Positions 35,782-44,759 of a DNA stretch of 64,000 bases are shown here, one piece after another. The stretch's first letter is position 1, and every line of letters starts with the position of its first letter. The stretch spans positions 1-64,000 of the forward strand of contig JADFLR010000012.1 of assembly GCA_022564295.1 (NCBI GenBank), in the 5' to 3' direction. The position numbers and the translations under genes are program-made. The notes under the pieces were generated by a model. The model ran no database searches. It was not told the DNA's origin and was given only the letters and a program-made list of their open reading frames with translations. The stretch is from Bacteroidota bacterium. GTDB taxonomy: Bacteria; Bacteroidota; Ignavibacteria; Ignavibacteriales; Ignavibacteriaceae.

Positions 35782-36648
35782 ATGAAAACACGACTTTTCA
35801 TACAGACTGTAATATTTATTATTATTACCGGTTTTACATTAACAGCAACAGCACAGGACACGCTTTTTGTTGATGACTTTGAGAACGGAACAGGGAACTG
35901 GAATATTACAAATGATGGTGGAACCTGTGTATGGGAAGTTTGGGAAATATTAAACAATGGTTACACATTACCTTCTACTGCTGTGGGCAACATATTAACT
36001 GCTGATTCGGATTCATGCGGTTCAGAGACAACTCTTCTTTCCACTGCTACTATGGTTAATCCTCTTAATTTGTCTAATTATTCATCTGTTTGGATCGAGT
36101 TTGATAATGATTGGAGAACGGTAATCACTGCCGATGAAGCATATGTTGAAATAAGTGCTGATAGTGGAAACACATGGATAACAGTTGTTTCCTGGCTTGG
36201 CGTTGATCAGCGTAATACTCATGAAGTTTTGGACGTTTCATCTTATGCAGCTTTGCAATCAGATGTCAGATTCAGATTAAGAGTAATTCAACCAGGATGG
36301 GATTGGTGGTGGGCAGTAGATAATTTTGCAGTTTACAGCGATACAACTGCTGTTTCAGTAGAGGATGAAACTTCTAACATTCCGGGAGAATTTTATTTAT
36401 CTCAGAATTATCCCAACCCGTTTAACCCAACTACAACTATCAGCTTTAAATTGCCAGAATCAGGCAAGGTGATATTAAAAATATACAACATAATGGGTGA
36501 GGAAATTAAATCTTTGGTAGAAGGTTATAAGGAAGCCGGTATTTATACAGTTAAATTCAATGCTGACAGACATCCAAGCGGAATGTATTTATACAGGTTG
36601 AACACAAATGGATTTACAGAAACTAAAAAGATGTTGTTTATGAAATAA
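35782..36648 (+). CDS. secreted protein with jelly-roll domain and T9SS type A sorting tail
   Basis: A 288-residue exported protein. A signal peptide (IIITGFTLTATAQ) is followed by a MAM/choice-of-anchor-J-like beta-sandwich (about 28-190: FVDDFENGTGNW, WIEFDNDWRTV, WWAVDNFAVY). The C terminus has SQNYPNPFNPTTTISFKLP, YNIMGEEI, HPSGMYLYRL and TKKMLFMK, the T9SS signal that is cut and leaves cargo at the surface or released. It probably binds carbohydrate or matrix, but no active site is seen. A strong terminator follows. Confidence 0.88.
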   Translation: MKTRLFIQTVIFIIITGFTLTATAQDTLFVDDFENGTGNWNITNDGGTCVWEVWEILNNGYTLPSTAVGNILTADSDSCGSETTLLSTATMVNPLNLSNYSSVWIEFDNDWRTVITADEAYVEISADSGNTWITVVSWLGVDQRNTHEVLDVSSYAALQSDVRFRLRVIQPGWDWWWAVDNFAVYSDTTAVSVEDETSNIPGEFYLSQNYPNPFNPTTTISFKLPESGKVILKIYNIMGEEIKSLVEGYKEAGIYTVKFNADRHPSGMYLYRLNTNGFTETKKMLFMK

Positions 36649-36672
36649 TCATAATAAATATTGATTTTAATG

Positions 36673-36703
36673 AGCTCGATTTTAAATGAATCGAGCTTTT
36701 TTT
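36673..36703 (+). terminator. intrinsic terminator after the T9SS cargo gene
   Basis: AGCTCGATT (36673-36681) and AATCGAGCT (36689-36697) form a perfect 9-bp stem with a 7-base loop, followed by seven T residues. It lies 24 bases after the stop. Confidence 0.9.
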
Positions 36704-37017
36704 ATGATTTAAAATATTTCCTTTTAATAAATCGGGATTGACTGATAATGTGGCTTTGAACACCCGTCATTTTTGGTAATCCCAACGATAAAAATTACTT
36801 ACAATCTAACAAAGTGATTTGTAAAACCAATGATTATAAGATATTTTTCAACCTTTTTTGTGATACATCTCTGTTTGGGACAATGCGTCTAAAGGCATAA
36901 AATTTGCGTGAAATAATAAAGGTTTAACTGTTGGAGGCTTAAACCCTTCCAAAATGGTATAATTGCGGGAAAAAAGATTCCGCAGTAAAAATAATATTTC
37001 TTAAGAATTATTGAGAT
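36704..37017. other. intergenic region before the LamG gene
   Basis: About 310 AT-rich bases with no gene. A TGCGG...CCGCA stem-loop (about 36966-36985) lies in the probable leader of the LamG protein, and GGTATAATTG (36955-36964) could be a promoter box. Nothing else is supported. Confidence 0.35.
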
Positions 37018-39708
37018 ATGAATAAAATATTTTCAAAATTTAGTTTACTAATTACAATTGGGTTTCTCTTAATTCTTTTCTCCACGGATTATACCTTTGC
37101 TCAAAATCCCGGGAATGCATTAGATTTTGATGGAAGTAATGATTATGTATCCATTCCTGATGCCACAGCATTAGACATCACAGACCAAATAACAATAGAG
37201 GCGTGGTTTAAACCCTCCTCAAGTTCCTGGGCATATAAAAAGTTAATAACCATAGACTATACAAAAGTTTCAGCTACGCTGACTGATTTCCCGGTGTTAG
37301 TATCTGTAACGGATGTAGATTTGAAGGACTCCGATAACGGTGGACCGATACAGCCGGACGGAGATGACATATTATTTTTAAAGACGGATGGAACAAAATT
37401 ATCACACGAGATAGAAGAGTATGACGGATCGACAGGAGAATTAACAGCGTGGGTAAAGATACCATCGTTATCGTCAAGTACAGACACACAGATTTATCTG
37501 TATTACGGCAATTCAAGTAGTTCATCGCAGCAGGATGCAGCAAACGTGTGGGATGACAACTACGCGGGCGTCTGGCACCTGAAGGAGGAGCAGTCCGGTA
37601 CGGGAGAAAACGATCTGTACAAAGACGCCACCTCGAATAGCAACCACGGTGACGACGAGGTATCAGCAGAAGGACAAGACGGAAAGATCGGCCCCGGGCA
37701 GCAGTTTGACAACAACAACGACTACATCCTGGTGGCAAACTCCCCGGAGCTGGGGATCACGGGGGACATCACGATTTCGGCCTGGATAAAGAGAGACGCA
37801 AGCGACAACACGGAGACCATCTTGACGAAGTCGAATGGCGCCCGCTGGGACTACGATTTATACATCGGGAACCTAATTAACAACGATGAACTCGTGTTCT
37901 GGGCGGACGACGCGACCCCGGAATCGGTGGGCTCGACTGACACGATCACAGATACCTCGTGGCACCATGTCGCGGCAACCCGCAATGGAACCACGGTCAC
38001 GTTTTACATTGACGGGGCAGCAACCTCGGGGGGTGGGTCTATGAGTGGTGCGTTTAACAACAACGATGATCCGGTGAGGATCGGTGACGCTGGTAGCCTC
38101 GATCCGTTCGGCGGCTATCTCGACGAAATCCGCATCTCCAGCACCGACCGAGATTCAAGCTGGATTGGAACGGAATACAGAAACCAAAATTCTCCCGGCA
38201 CGTTTATGAGTTTCAGCAACCAGACTGCTGCAGGAGTTAGCAAATCCCTGGCTTACGGCATTAGTACCAATAACTCAAAAGCTTATGGTACAATAAATAA
38301 CCAGGGAGTTTCAGGTAGTATTACTGCCGGTGAGTGGAACCACATCTGTTTAAGCTATAATAAGGACGCAGGCGGTACGGATGAGATTAAGCTCTATCTT
38401 AACGGAACACAAAGTGCAACAGGAGATTATTCAACGGCAATATCAACAAACAACAATAATCTGCTGCTTGGGGATATGGCAGGATTCATAGGAAAGATGG
38501 ATGAAATAAGGTTATGGAATGACGTAAGGACACAGCAGGAGATAAGAGATAATATGCATATACTAGTAACACCGGGATCAGAGACAAATTTAGTAGCTTA
38601 CTGGAAGTTAAACGAAAGCTCGGGAACATCAGCTCCGGATTCGAAGGGAAGTAACACGGGAACACTATTCAATATGATTGATGGGGATTGGGTAGCATCG
38701 ACGGCACCGTTTGGAGGGGGAATAGTGAACAGCACAACAAGTTTCACCAGCGGAACTGCAAATCTGGGTACATTTTCGTTGACGACAACAAATTCATTTG
38801 ATAACCCTGTAGACATAACCTCAACCGAGATATTGAACGCACCGAACATACTGCCATCAGTAGCAAATCCATTAAATGACCGATACTGGGCAGTAGATGT
38901 ATTTGGAACACCCGGCACATATACAGCAAATTTAACATTCACATTGCCATCGGGATACCTGGACTTAGGTGATGAAGCAAACCTGAATTTATACAACCGA
39001 AGCAGCAGCAGTGACGGCAGCTGGACAACGCTGGTAAGCGGTGCAACGAGTATGACAGCAACAACAGTAACCTTTGATGGGGTGAGCACATTAGGACAAT
39101 TCACAATAGGCAGCAGCGGCTCACCACTACCTGTTGAGCTGGTAAGCTTTACTGGAAAAGTGAAGGATCAGAAAGTATATCTTAATTGGAGTACTGCAAC
39201 GGAAGTTAATAATTATGGATTTGAGATTGAACGGAAGATTCCGGATCAAGTCCGGAATGACAACCGTAATTGGGAGAATATTGGTTTTGTTGAAGGACAC
39301 GGTAACAGTAACTCACCAAAAGAATATAGTTTTATTGATAATGAGATAAGTTCTGCAGGAATATATTATTACAGATTAAAACAAATTGATAATGACGGTG
39401 TATATGAATTTTCAAAAACTATAGAAGTTAATTTTAACGTGCCGATCAAATTCGAGTTAAGTCAAAACTATCCCAACCCGTTTAACCCATCTACAACTAT
39501 CAGTTTCAATTTGCCCAAATCCGGTGTAGTTACATTGAAGGTTTATAACATAATGGGTGAAGAAATAAAAATCCTGGTAGAAGGTTATAGGGAAGCCGGA
39601 AATTATACAGTTAATTTCAACGCAGAAGAACATCCAAGTGGAATGTATTTATACAGATTAACAGCAGGTGGGTTTACAGCAACAAAGAAAATGTTGATGA
39701 TTAAGTGA
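37018..39708 (+). CDS. mosaic LamG / DUF2341 surface protein with T9SS sorting tail
   Basis: An 896-residue exported protein. After the signal peptide (ends TFAQ), a concanavalin-like LamG domain starts (ALDFDGSNDYVSIPDA, ITIEAWFKPS) but breaks off near residue 72. A DUF2341 domain (YKKLITIDYTKVSATLTDFPVLVSV ... LYYGN) and a second, complete LamG (about 185-390: VWHLKEE, DITISAWIKR, WHHVAATRNGTT, GGYLDEIRI) follow. From about 410 the first LamG resumes (GEWNHICLSYN, FIGKMDEIRLWND). Then come a beta domain, a fibronectin-like region and the sorting tail (NYPNPFNPSTTISFNLP ... KKMLMIK). The 37541-38160 part is far richer in GC than the rest, which indicates recombination from another source. 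Likely adhesive or glycan-binding. Confidence 0.88.
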   Translation: MNKIFSKFSLLITIGFLLILFSTDYTFAQNPGNALDFDGSNDYVSIPDATALDITDQITIEAWFKPSSSSWAYKKLITIDYTKVSATLTDFPVLVSVTDVDLKDSDNGGPIQPDGDDILFLKTDGTKLSHEIEEYDGSTGELTAWVKIPSLSSSTDTQIYLYYGNSSSSSQQDAANVWDDNYAGVWHLKEEQSGTGENDLYKDATSNSNHGDDEVSAEGQDGKIGPGQQFDNNNDYILVANSPELGITGDITISAWIKRDASDNTETILTKSNGARWDYDLYIGNLINNDELVFWADDATPESVGSTDTITDTSWHHVAATRNGTTVTFYIDGAATSGGGSMSGAFNNNDDPVRIGDAGSLDPFGGYLDEIRISSTDRDSSWIGTEYRNQNSPGTFMSFSNQTAAGVSKSLAYGISTNNSKAYGTINNQGVSGSITAGEWNHICLSYNKDAGGTDEIKLYLNGTQSATGDYSTAISTNNNNLLLGDMAGFIGKMDEIRLWNDVRTQQEIRDNMHILVTPGSETNLVAYWKLNESSGTSAPDSKGSNTGTLFNMIDGDWVASTAPFGGGIVNSTTSFTSGTANLGTFSLTTTNSFDNPVDITSTEILNAPNILPSVANPLNDRYWAVDVFGTPGTYTANLTFTLPSGYLDLGDEANLNLYNRSSSSDGSWTTLVSGATSMTATTVTFDGVSTLGQFTIGSSGSPLPVELVSFTGKVKDQKVYLNWSTATEVNNYGFEIERKIPDQVRNDNRNWENIGFVEGHGNSNSPKEYSFIDNEISSAGIYYYRLKQIDNDGVYEFSKTIEVNFNVPIKFELSQNYPNPFNPSTTISFNLPKSGVVTLKVYNIMGEEIKILVEGYREAGNYTVNFNAEEHPSGMYLYRLTAGGFTATKKMLMIK
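39238..39258 (+). repeat. palindromic repeat inserted in the coding frame
   Basis: ATTCCGGA (39238-39245) and TCCGGAAT (39251-39258) are perfect 8-bp arms with a 5-base spacer. They lie inside the LamG gene and encode the peptide IPDQVRNDN between EIERK and NRNWENIGF. The sequence matches a type of short dispersed palindrome that in other bacteria appears mainly between genes and sometimes inside frames (general knowledge). Translation stays open across it. Confidence 0.6.
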
Positions 39709-39724
39709 CATAGTCAATTAATCT

Positions 39725-39751
39725 TCCTGATTTATCGGGACGACCTTGTCG
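39725..39751. repeat. double-hairpin GC-rich element between convergent genes
   Basis: CCTGAT/ATCGGG (39725-39730, 39734-39739) and CGAC/GTCG (39741-39744, 39748-39751) form two small adjacent hairpins between the LamG gene and the kinase gene. It is GC-rich against AT-rich flanks and resembles dispersed intergenic repeats; a related CCCG..CGGG hairpin occurs at 44203-44218. Confidence 0.35.
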
Positions 39752-39783
39752 GGGATAATTTTAAAATAAGAATTTAACCCGAA

Positions 39784-41034
39784 CTATTTATAATATGCTG
39801 CATAAGTTAACTGTGCCTGGGCTGGTATTCCCGGTCCATATCTTTGTTTAGTCCGTCCTTCAGGTTGAGGAGTTGCAGGTATTAAAACGCTTTCAATATT
39901 ATAATTATTACTTGTATATGGTTCATCATATTTTAAGATTGAATCTTCACCTGTAAAAGGATCATCCGGACCATAAGGATCAGGGTCAGAATTACTTGCA
40001 GCAACAAAATAGATTATTACTGCTGCAATCAATCCAATTCCGCCAAACAAAAATATTTTCTTATTTGAAGATCGTGGTTTCACTGTTTTTTTAATTTCAA
40101 CAGGTTTCGGTTTTGGTTGAACAGGAGGAGGAGGTGGTGGTGTTTTCTGTGGCTCTTTAATTTCAGATTTGGGTTCTTCAATAATTGTTTTATCCGCTGT
40201 TCCCATCACAGCGGCTTTCCCTTCTTTGGAAAGCAGTCTCTTTGTGAATTCATCACTACTCTGTATTCGTTTAGTTCTATCTTTCTGGACCGAGGCAAAC
40301 AGAACATCTACCAGCCAATCAGATATATGAGGGTAGTATTCCCGCGGATCTTTAATTTCACCTTTTACAATTTCATTCATTATTTCAAAATCGCTGTCGG
40401 TATCAACATTAAACGGTATTCTTCCCGAAAGCATTTCGTAAAGAGTTACGCCAATACTGTAAATATCTGTTCTATGATCAATATCTTTTACGGCTTTTAT
40501 TTGTTCGGGCGACATATAATAAATCGTTCCCATTTTAGTGCCGGTTTTTGTAAGACCTTTATCCTGTAATATTTTTGCAATTCCAAAATCAAGTATCTTA
40601 ACAGTATTATCACCGGTTAATAAAATGTTGCTTGGTTTAATATCTCTGTGTATAATGCCTTTTTTATGTGCGAATCCAACCGCTTCTAATATTTGATTGA
40701 GCAACCAGACTACTTTTTGTTCGGGCAAAGGACCGGTATTTGTAATTAGCTGTTTAAGCGTATCACCTTCAACATATTCCATAACCATGCAATAATTATC
40801 TCCCTCACGAAAGTAGTTGTATAGAGTAACGATATTTGGATGAATTAAACTTGCCTGTACTTTTGCTTCATGTCTGAACCTGTCTGTAAATTGCGAATCC
40901 TTTGTAAGCAGTGGATTGAGAACTTTTATAGCAACATTCCTTTCAAGCATAGTATCGCTGGCAAGATAAACCGTTCCCATTCCGCCTTCGCCAATCTTTT
41001 TAATAATTTTATAGTCTCGTATTTGTTCAATCAT
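39784..41034 (-). CDS. membrane-anchored Ser/Thr protein kinase (PknB-like)
   Basis: A 416-residue kinase. The catalytic domain (1-270) has the glycine loop GEGGMG (15-20), Lys 37, Glu 56, HRDIKPSN (129-136) and DFG (149-151). A Pro-rich linker (about 295-312) leads to one membrane helix (about 329-347) and a 65-residue outer tail without PASTA repeats. It is the last gene of a seven-gene minus-strand operon with a PP2C phosphatase and two FHA proteins, which should remove or read its phosphothreonine marks. Expected target: the FHA-ABC transporter encoded immediately upstream, as in the mycobacterial PknF-Rv1747 pair. Confidence 0.94.
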   Translation of the reverse strand: MIEQIRDYKIIKKIGEGGMGTVYLASDTMLERNVAIKVLNPLLTKDSQFTDRFRHEAKVQASLIHPNIVTLYNYFREGDNYCMVMEYVEGDTLKQLITNTGPLPEQKVVWLLNQILEAVGFAHKKGIIHRDIKPSNILLTGDNTVKILDFGIAKILQDKGLTKTGTKMGTIYYMSPEQIKAVKDIDHRTDIYSIGVTLYEMLSGRIPFNVDTDSDFEIMNEIVKGEIKDPREYYPHISDWLVDVLFASVQKDRTKRIQSSDEFTKRLLSKEGKAAVMGTADKTIIEEPKSEIKEPQKTPPPPPPVQPKPKPVEIKKTVKPRSSNKKIFLFGGIGLIAAVIIYFVAASNSDPDPYGPDDPFTGEDSILKYDEPYTSNNYNIESVLIPATPQPEGRTKQRYGPGIPAQAQLTYAAYYK

Positions 41035-41059
41035 TTATAATTTCCCTTTAAATATTTTT

Positions 41060-43264
41060 CTAACTAACATCTTTCCTTTTTAATGAATATGCAGTAAGCA
41101 GAAAAAACAACACTGAATATGCAAGTATCACAAAAATATCTATTGCAAAATTATCCGGTGAAAAACCAAGATTCGTAATACCTTGTGGGAAAGTATCTTC
41201 ATATTCAAGAATAGTCATTGCTTCGAATGACCATCGGCTTGTCATAAAAGCAGCAAGAAATTTTTCGAAGCCGCTCATAGTAACGAATGTACTTATAAGT
41301 CCTCCTAGTATTACCTGTGGAATTAATACAAGAGGAATTAAACCCATTGCCGCTTCTGTTGTAGAAACTAGAGACGATATTAATAATGCCAGCAAGAGTA
41401 CCGGCAAAGATGTAAGCAATAATAGAAAGAACATGCTCATCACAGAAGATTCCATTTCTATAGCCGGAACGACAATAATTGCAAGCACAAAACATTGAAT
41501 TACACAAAGCAACATCAATACAGTTACTTTAGAAAAAAGGTAGGAAGGTATTTTCAGATTAACCATTCTTTCCCGTTTGAAAATTGCCCGTTCACTAACA
41601 ATTTCTCTGGCAGCGTTTGAGCAGCCGAGCCATATTGCAGCAATAACCAAAATGAACAGCGCTGCCGTCCTCTCAGCAAACTCATCAAATACTATTGCAA
41701 TTAAACCTGCAATAATTGGCGCCTGCAGCAAAAGAATAGCCGTGCTTACATGGTCTCTTAGTTTTACTCGGAAATATCTGCTTGTTAAAGTAATATATTG
41801 TTTGGGGTCTGCACTTACTTTAGTTGGAGTTGTAACTTCAGTTGGCTGTTTTTCTATTTTGGAAGATTGTCTTGAAGATACATATTGCATGTATTCCTGT
41901 GACTGCCGGAATTTTTCTTTCCAGTAATCAGGTTCTTTTGTTTCAAGCTTTTCAAATAATTCGTAAGGTTTTTCAACTTCAAAATAATCACTAGCTTTTT
42001 CTGCTCTGCCAAAATATGCAAGCTTACCGCCTTTGGTTAGAACAATCAGGTGAGATAATATTTCAAAATTCTCTTTGGTAATATTATGAGTTGTAAGGAT
42101 AACGATTTTACCTTTTGCCGCAATATTTTTTAGAAGATACATTACATCCAAATCGGTTTTGGGGTCCAACCCGCTTGTAGGTTCATCAAGGAATAATACA
42201 GATGGTTCTGTAAGCAGTTCCTGTCCAAGGTTTACACGCTTTCTCTGTCCGCCGCTTATTCCTTTCTTTTCTGCAGAACCAATCAGAGTATCTCTTGTAT
42301 CTAAGAGTCCTAAAGTATCAAGTATGTTATCAACCTGTGATGTGATTTCCTCGTTTGTATTGTTATCTAATCTTAACCTCCCTGTATAATGAAATGATTC
42401 CTGCACTTTTAGCTCGCGGTGAATAATATCATCCTGGGGCACATAACCAATTTGTCCTTTGAAGGAATCGAAATTTGAATAAAGAGATTGGTCATTAATA
42501 AGTACATCACCTTGGCTCGGTTTAATTACGCCGTTCATCATCATCATTAAAGTGGTTTTTCCTGCTCCGCTCGGACCAATCAATCCAACAAACTCGCCGG
42601 GAAGAATTGTTAAACCGATATTATCAACAATCAATTTATCTTTTACACGGAATGTGAGATTGTCTGCTGCAATTTGTATATCACCGCTTATCTCTTTTTT
42701 ATTACTAAATAATCTTTCGAGATTAAGCGGTACACCTCCAATTGTTATCACATCATAAGGTGTAACACATTCGCGTTTTATTCTCTTTCCATTTATGAAT
42801 GTTCCGTTAGAACTATCGAGATCTTCAAGAAACCATTCGTTGCCTTTCTTTTCAAGCCGTGCATGCGTCCTCGAAACTTTAATGTTATTTATTACTAAAT
42901 CGTTATCTTTTGTTCTGCCAATGTTGATCACATTTTTTTCTTGAACGATTCTCGTTTTTAATCTTTCTTCTGACTGTACAGGAACTTCGCCGGTACTAAG
43001 TTTTATAAATGGTTCAAGTTTGTTCCAATCAAACACATAGTTTTTGCTGAAGGTAATTCTGCTCTCTCTTGTAACAATTTTAGATGTTATTTTTTTACCG
43101 TCAACGTATGTTCCGTTAGTTGAACCAATATCTACAAGAGTAACAGTATTATCATTAATAATAAAATTTGCATGAGATGAAGAAACATTAGAGTTGTTTA
43201 TTACAATGTGACGCGAAGATGATCTTCCGACAGTGATGATCTTTTCGTTTGAGGAATTGTTCAT
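41060..43264 (-). CDS. FHA-FHA-ABC transporter fusion (Rv1747-like)
   Basis: A 734-residue protein. Two FHA domains (about 8-75: TVGRSSSRHIVI...GSTNGTYV; and about 112-180: NIGRTKDNDLVI...SSNGTFING) precede an ABC ATPase with Walker A GPSGAGKTT, signature ISGGQRKRV and Walker B VLFLDEPTSGLD. The C-terminal 240 residues hold six membrane helices of the ABC-2 type. The order is that of Mycobacterium Rv1747, which exports lipids under control of the kinase PknF. The start overlaps the end of the LEA14-like gene by four bases. A kinase gene follows 25 bases after. Confidence 0.93.
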   Translation of the reverse strand: MNNSSNEKIITVGRSSSRHIVINNSNVSSSHANFIINDNTVTLVDIGSTNGTYVDGKKITSKIVTRESRITFSKNYVFDWNKLEPFIKLSTGEVPVQSEERLKTRIVQEKNVINIGRTKDNDLVINNIKVSRTHARLEKKGNEWFLEDLDSSNGTFINGKRIKRECVTPYDVITIGGVPLNLERLFSNKKEISGDIQIAADNLTFRVKDKLIVDNIGLTILPGEFVGLIGPSGAGKTTLMMMMNGVIKPSQGDVLINDQSLYSNFDSFKGQIGYVPQDDIIHRELKVQESFHYTGRLRLDNNTNEEITSQVDNILDTLGLLDTRDTLIGSAEKKGISGGQRKRVNLGQELLTEPSVLFLDEPTSGLDPKTDLDVMYLLKNIAAKGKIVILTTHNITKENFEILSHLIVLTKGGKLAYFGRAEKASDYFEVEKPYELFEKLETKEPDYWKEKFRQSQEYMQYVSSRQSSKIEKQPTEVTTPTKVSADPKQYITLTSRYFRVKLRDHVSTAILLLQAPIIAGLIAIVFDEFAERTAALFILVIAAIWLGCSNAAREIVSERAIFKRERMVNLKIPSYLFSKVTVLMLLCVIQCFVLAIIVVPAIEMESSVMSMFFLLLLTSLPVLLLALLISSLVSTTEAAMGLIPLVLIPQVILGGLISTFVTMSGFEKFLAAFMTSRWSFEAMTILEYEDTFPQGITNLGFSPDNFAIDIFVILAYSVLFFLLTAYSLKRKDVS

Positions 43265-44145
43265 ATTTTAACTAAAACTCCTTTCATGCTGTATGGAAAT
43301 TGAATGTTAAAACCCATAATATTAATCAGTAAATTTCCTTCCGTCTCATATTCTAGTTTACCTGAAAACAGAGACCCGAATAATGATGCCAATGTTTTTG
43401 AGTTACTTAATGTATATCTTATTTTTCCTTTGCTTTCATTGCCTTTGCTGTTAACCATAATAACATCATCTACATTCCCTGTCCCGGCTTCTTTCCCGTT
43501 GATAGAAATCTTTGAAGGATAATTTATTACAGAGAATTCTATTCCGTAAGGATTATTAATATTAAAATCTATCTCAACAATCGATTCTCCGAAACCCATA
43601 CTTTTTAATCCTGCAGAAACAATGGTAATGATTTTATCGCTTTCAGTATCCTGCTTAATCGATTTAGCAATCTGGTCTTTCACTGCTATTATAAATGAAA
43701 GATCAACATCAACGGGAAGAGTGATCAATCCAAGATTAGCATAAGCACTTCCTTGTAATTTTAATTGGAGACTATCTTCATCCGAACTAATTATCTCAAG
43801 CATTTTTTCTGTTCCAAGAACAGCATTAAATTTTACATCACCTGTTTCAAGTGATTTTATTATCCATTTTTCTTTTCTTTCGGCAAAACCAAGAGTATCG
43901 TTTTGATGGATTATATTAACAATTAAATTCTCAATATCAATTTCAAAATTATTTTTATTCTCAGCTAAGATAACAATCGAAACCCACAACGAATCGGAAT
44001 TAAATTTAAGAATTTCGGTTTCCTTAATTTCTTTGAACTCGGGAGCTAAACCTGAAGGAGTGCAAATGAAATTATTTGTTATTAGGAATAAAAGTATTCC
44101 AACAACTATAACAGGTATTAAAAGTTTGATCAGTTTTCCTTTCAT
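43261..44145 (-). CDS. LEA14/LEA_2-like membrane-anchored protein
   Basis: A 294-residue protein with a single N-terminal membrane helix (LIKLLIPVIVVGILLFLIT) and two LEA_2/WHy-type beta-sandwich repeats, visible as paired segments (VSIVILAENKNNFEIDIENLIVNI; IVEIDFNINNPYGIEFSVINYPSKISING). Proteins of this fold bind lipophilic molecules or stabilise the envelope. It could hand lipids to the ABC transporter encoded next. The role is inferred only from this context and the fold pattern. Confidence 0.65.
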   Translation of the reverse strand: MKGKLIKLLIPVIVVGILLFLITNNFICTPSGLAPEFKEIKETEILKFNSDSLWVSIVILAENKNNFEIDIENLIVNIIHQNDTLGFAERKEKWIIKSLETGDVKFNAVLGTEKMLEIISSDEDSLQLKLQGSAYANLGLITLPVDVDLSFIIAVKDQIAKSIKQDTESDKIITIVSAGLKSMGFGESIVEIDFNINNPYGIEFSVINYPSKISINGKEAGTGNVDDVIMVNSKGNESKGKIRYTLSNSKTLASLFGSLFSGKLEYETEGNLLINIMGFNIQFPYSMKGVLVKI

Positions 44146-44270
44146 ATCTTTATTAATCCAATTTCAGCTATTGCTAAGTATGGATGAATGTATGTATGCC
44201 TGCCCGGCGTTTGACGGGTTTGTATGTAAAAAAGTTTGGATACTCATTGATTATTTTTTTAATCATTGTA

Positions 44271-44738
44271 TTAATACGAGTCCATTGCAGCAACAATAAC
44301 AATCAGGAAGAATAACATTCCAAAAACGAATAAAATAAAACCCCAAACAGCCCAGAGTTTTTGAACTTTTTTAAAATGCGCAATACTTATCCAGTGTTTA
44401 TTTTGCCATGCCCATTCATTTCCTTTGGCACCAAGCATAAATATCATAACAAAATTTACAAGCGGAATCCATGTTAAAAAAGCAATCATCGTGTTATTGC
44501 CTATTCCCCATATCCAGGTTAAAAAGAATGCACCCCAATTCCATCCGTACAACTGCGGAGGTAATGCTGCCAGTTTTCCCTGTCCTGAGTTATTCTGAAA
44601 GTTACTGTTTGGAGAAACTAAATCATTTTGGTTCAAACCTGATTGTTCTGATTGCTGTAAAGCTATTAACGGCTTGCCGCAATTATTACAGAATTGTGCG
44701 TCGGCATCATTATTATTTCCGCAATGCGTGCAGTACAT
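44271..44738 (-). CDS. zinc-ribbon membrane protein
   Basis: A 155-residue protein. The N-terminal C-x2-C...C-x2-C ribbon (YCTHCGNNN, QFCNNCGKPL) is followed by a linker and two to three membrane helices (WGAFFLTWIWGI, TWIPLVNFVMIFML, WAVWGFILFVFGMLFFLIVI). Zinc-ribbon plus DUF2628-like layouts are common near FHA or STPK genes, but the function is unknown. It is preceded by the M48 protease gene and separated from the LEA14-like gene by 125 bases with a small hairpin (44203-44218). Confidence 0.65.
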   Translation of the reverse strand: MYCTHCGNNNDADAQFCNNCGKPLIALQQSEQSGLNQNDLVSPNSNFQNNSGQGKLAALPPQLYGWNWGAFFLTWIWGIGNNTMIAFLTWIPLVNFVMIFMLGAKGNEWAWQNKHWISIAHFKKVQKLWAVWGFILFVFGMLFFLIVIVAAMDSY

Positions 44739-44759
44739 ATATTATTCCCTAATAAATTT

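Noticed and set aside
37274-37738. 154-codon minus-strand frame inside the LamG gene
   Set aside because: It is Cys/Arg-rich low-quality translation caused by the GC-rich insert; the plus-strand frame carries the clear domains.
40117-40569. 150-codon plus-strand frame
   Set aside because: It is antisense to the Ser/Thr kinase catalytic domain and Phe-rich, which is typical of a shadow frame in AT-rich DNA.
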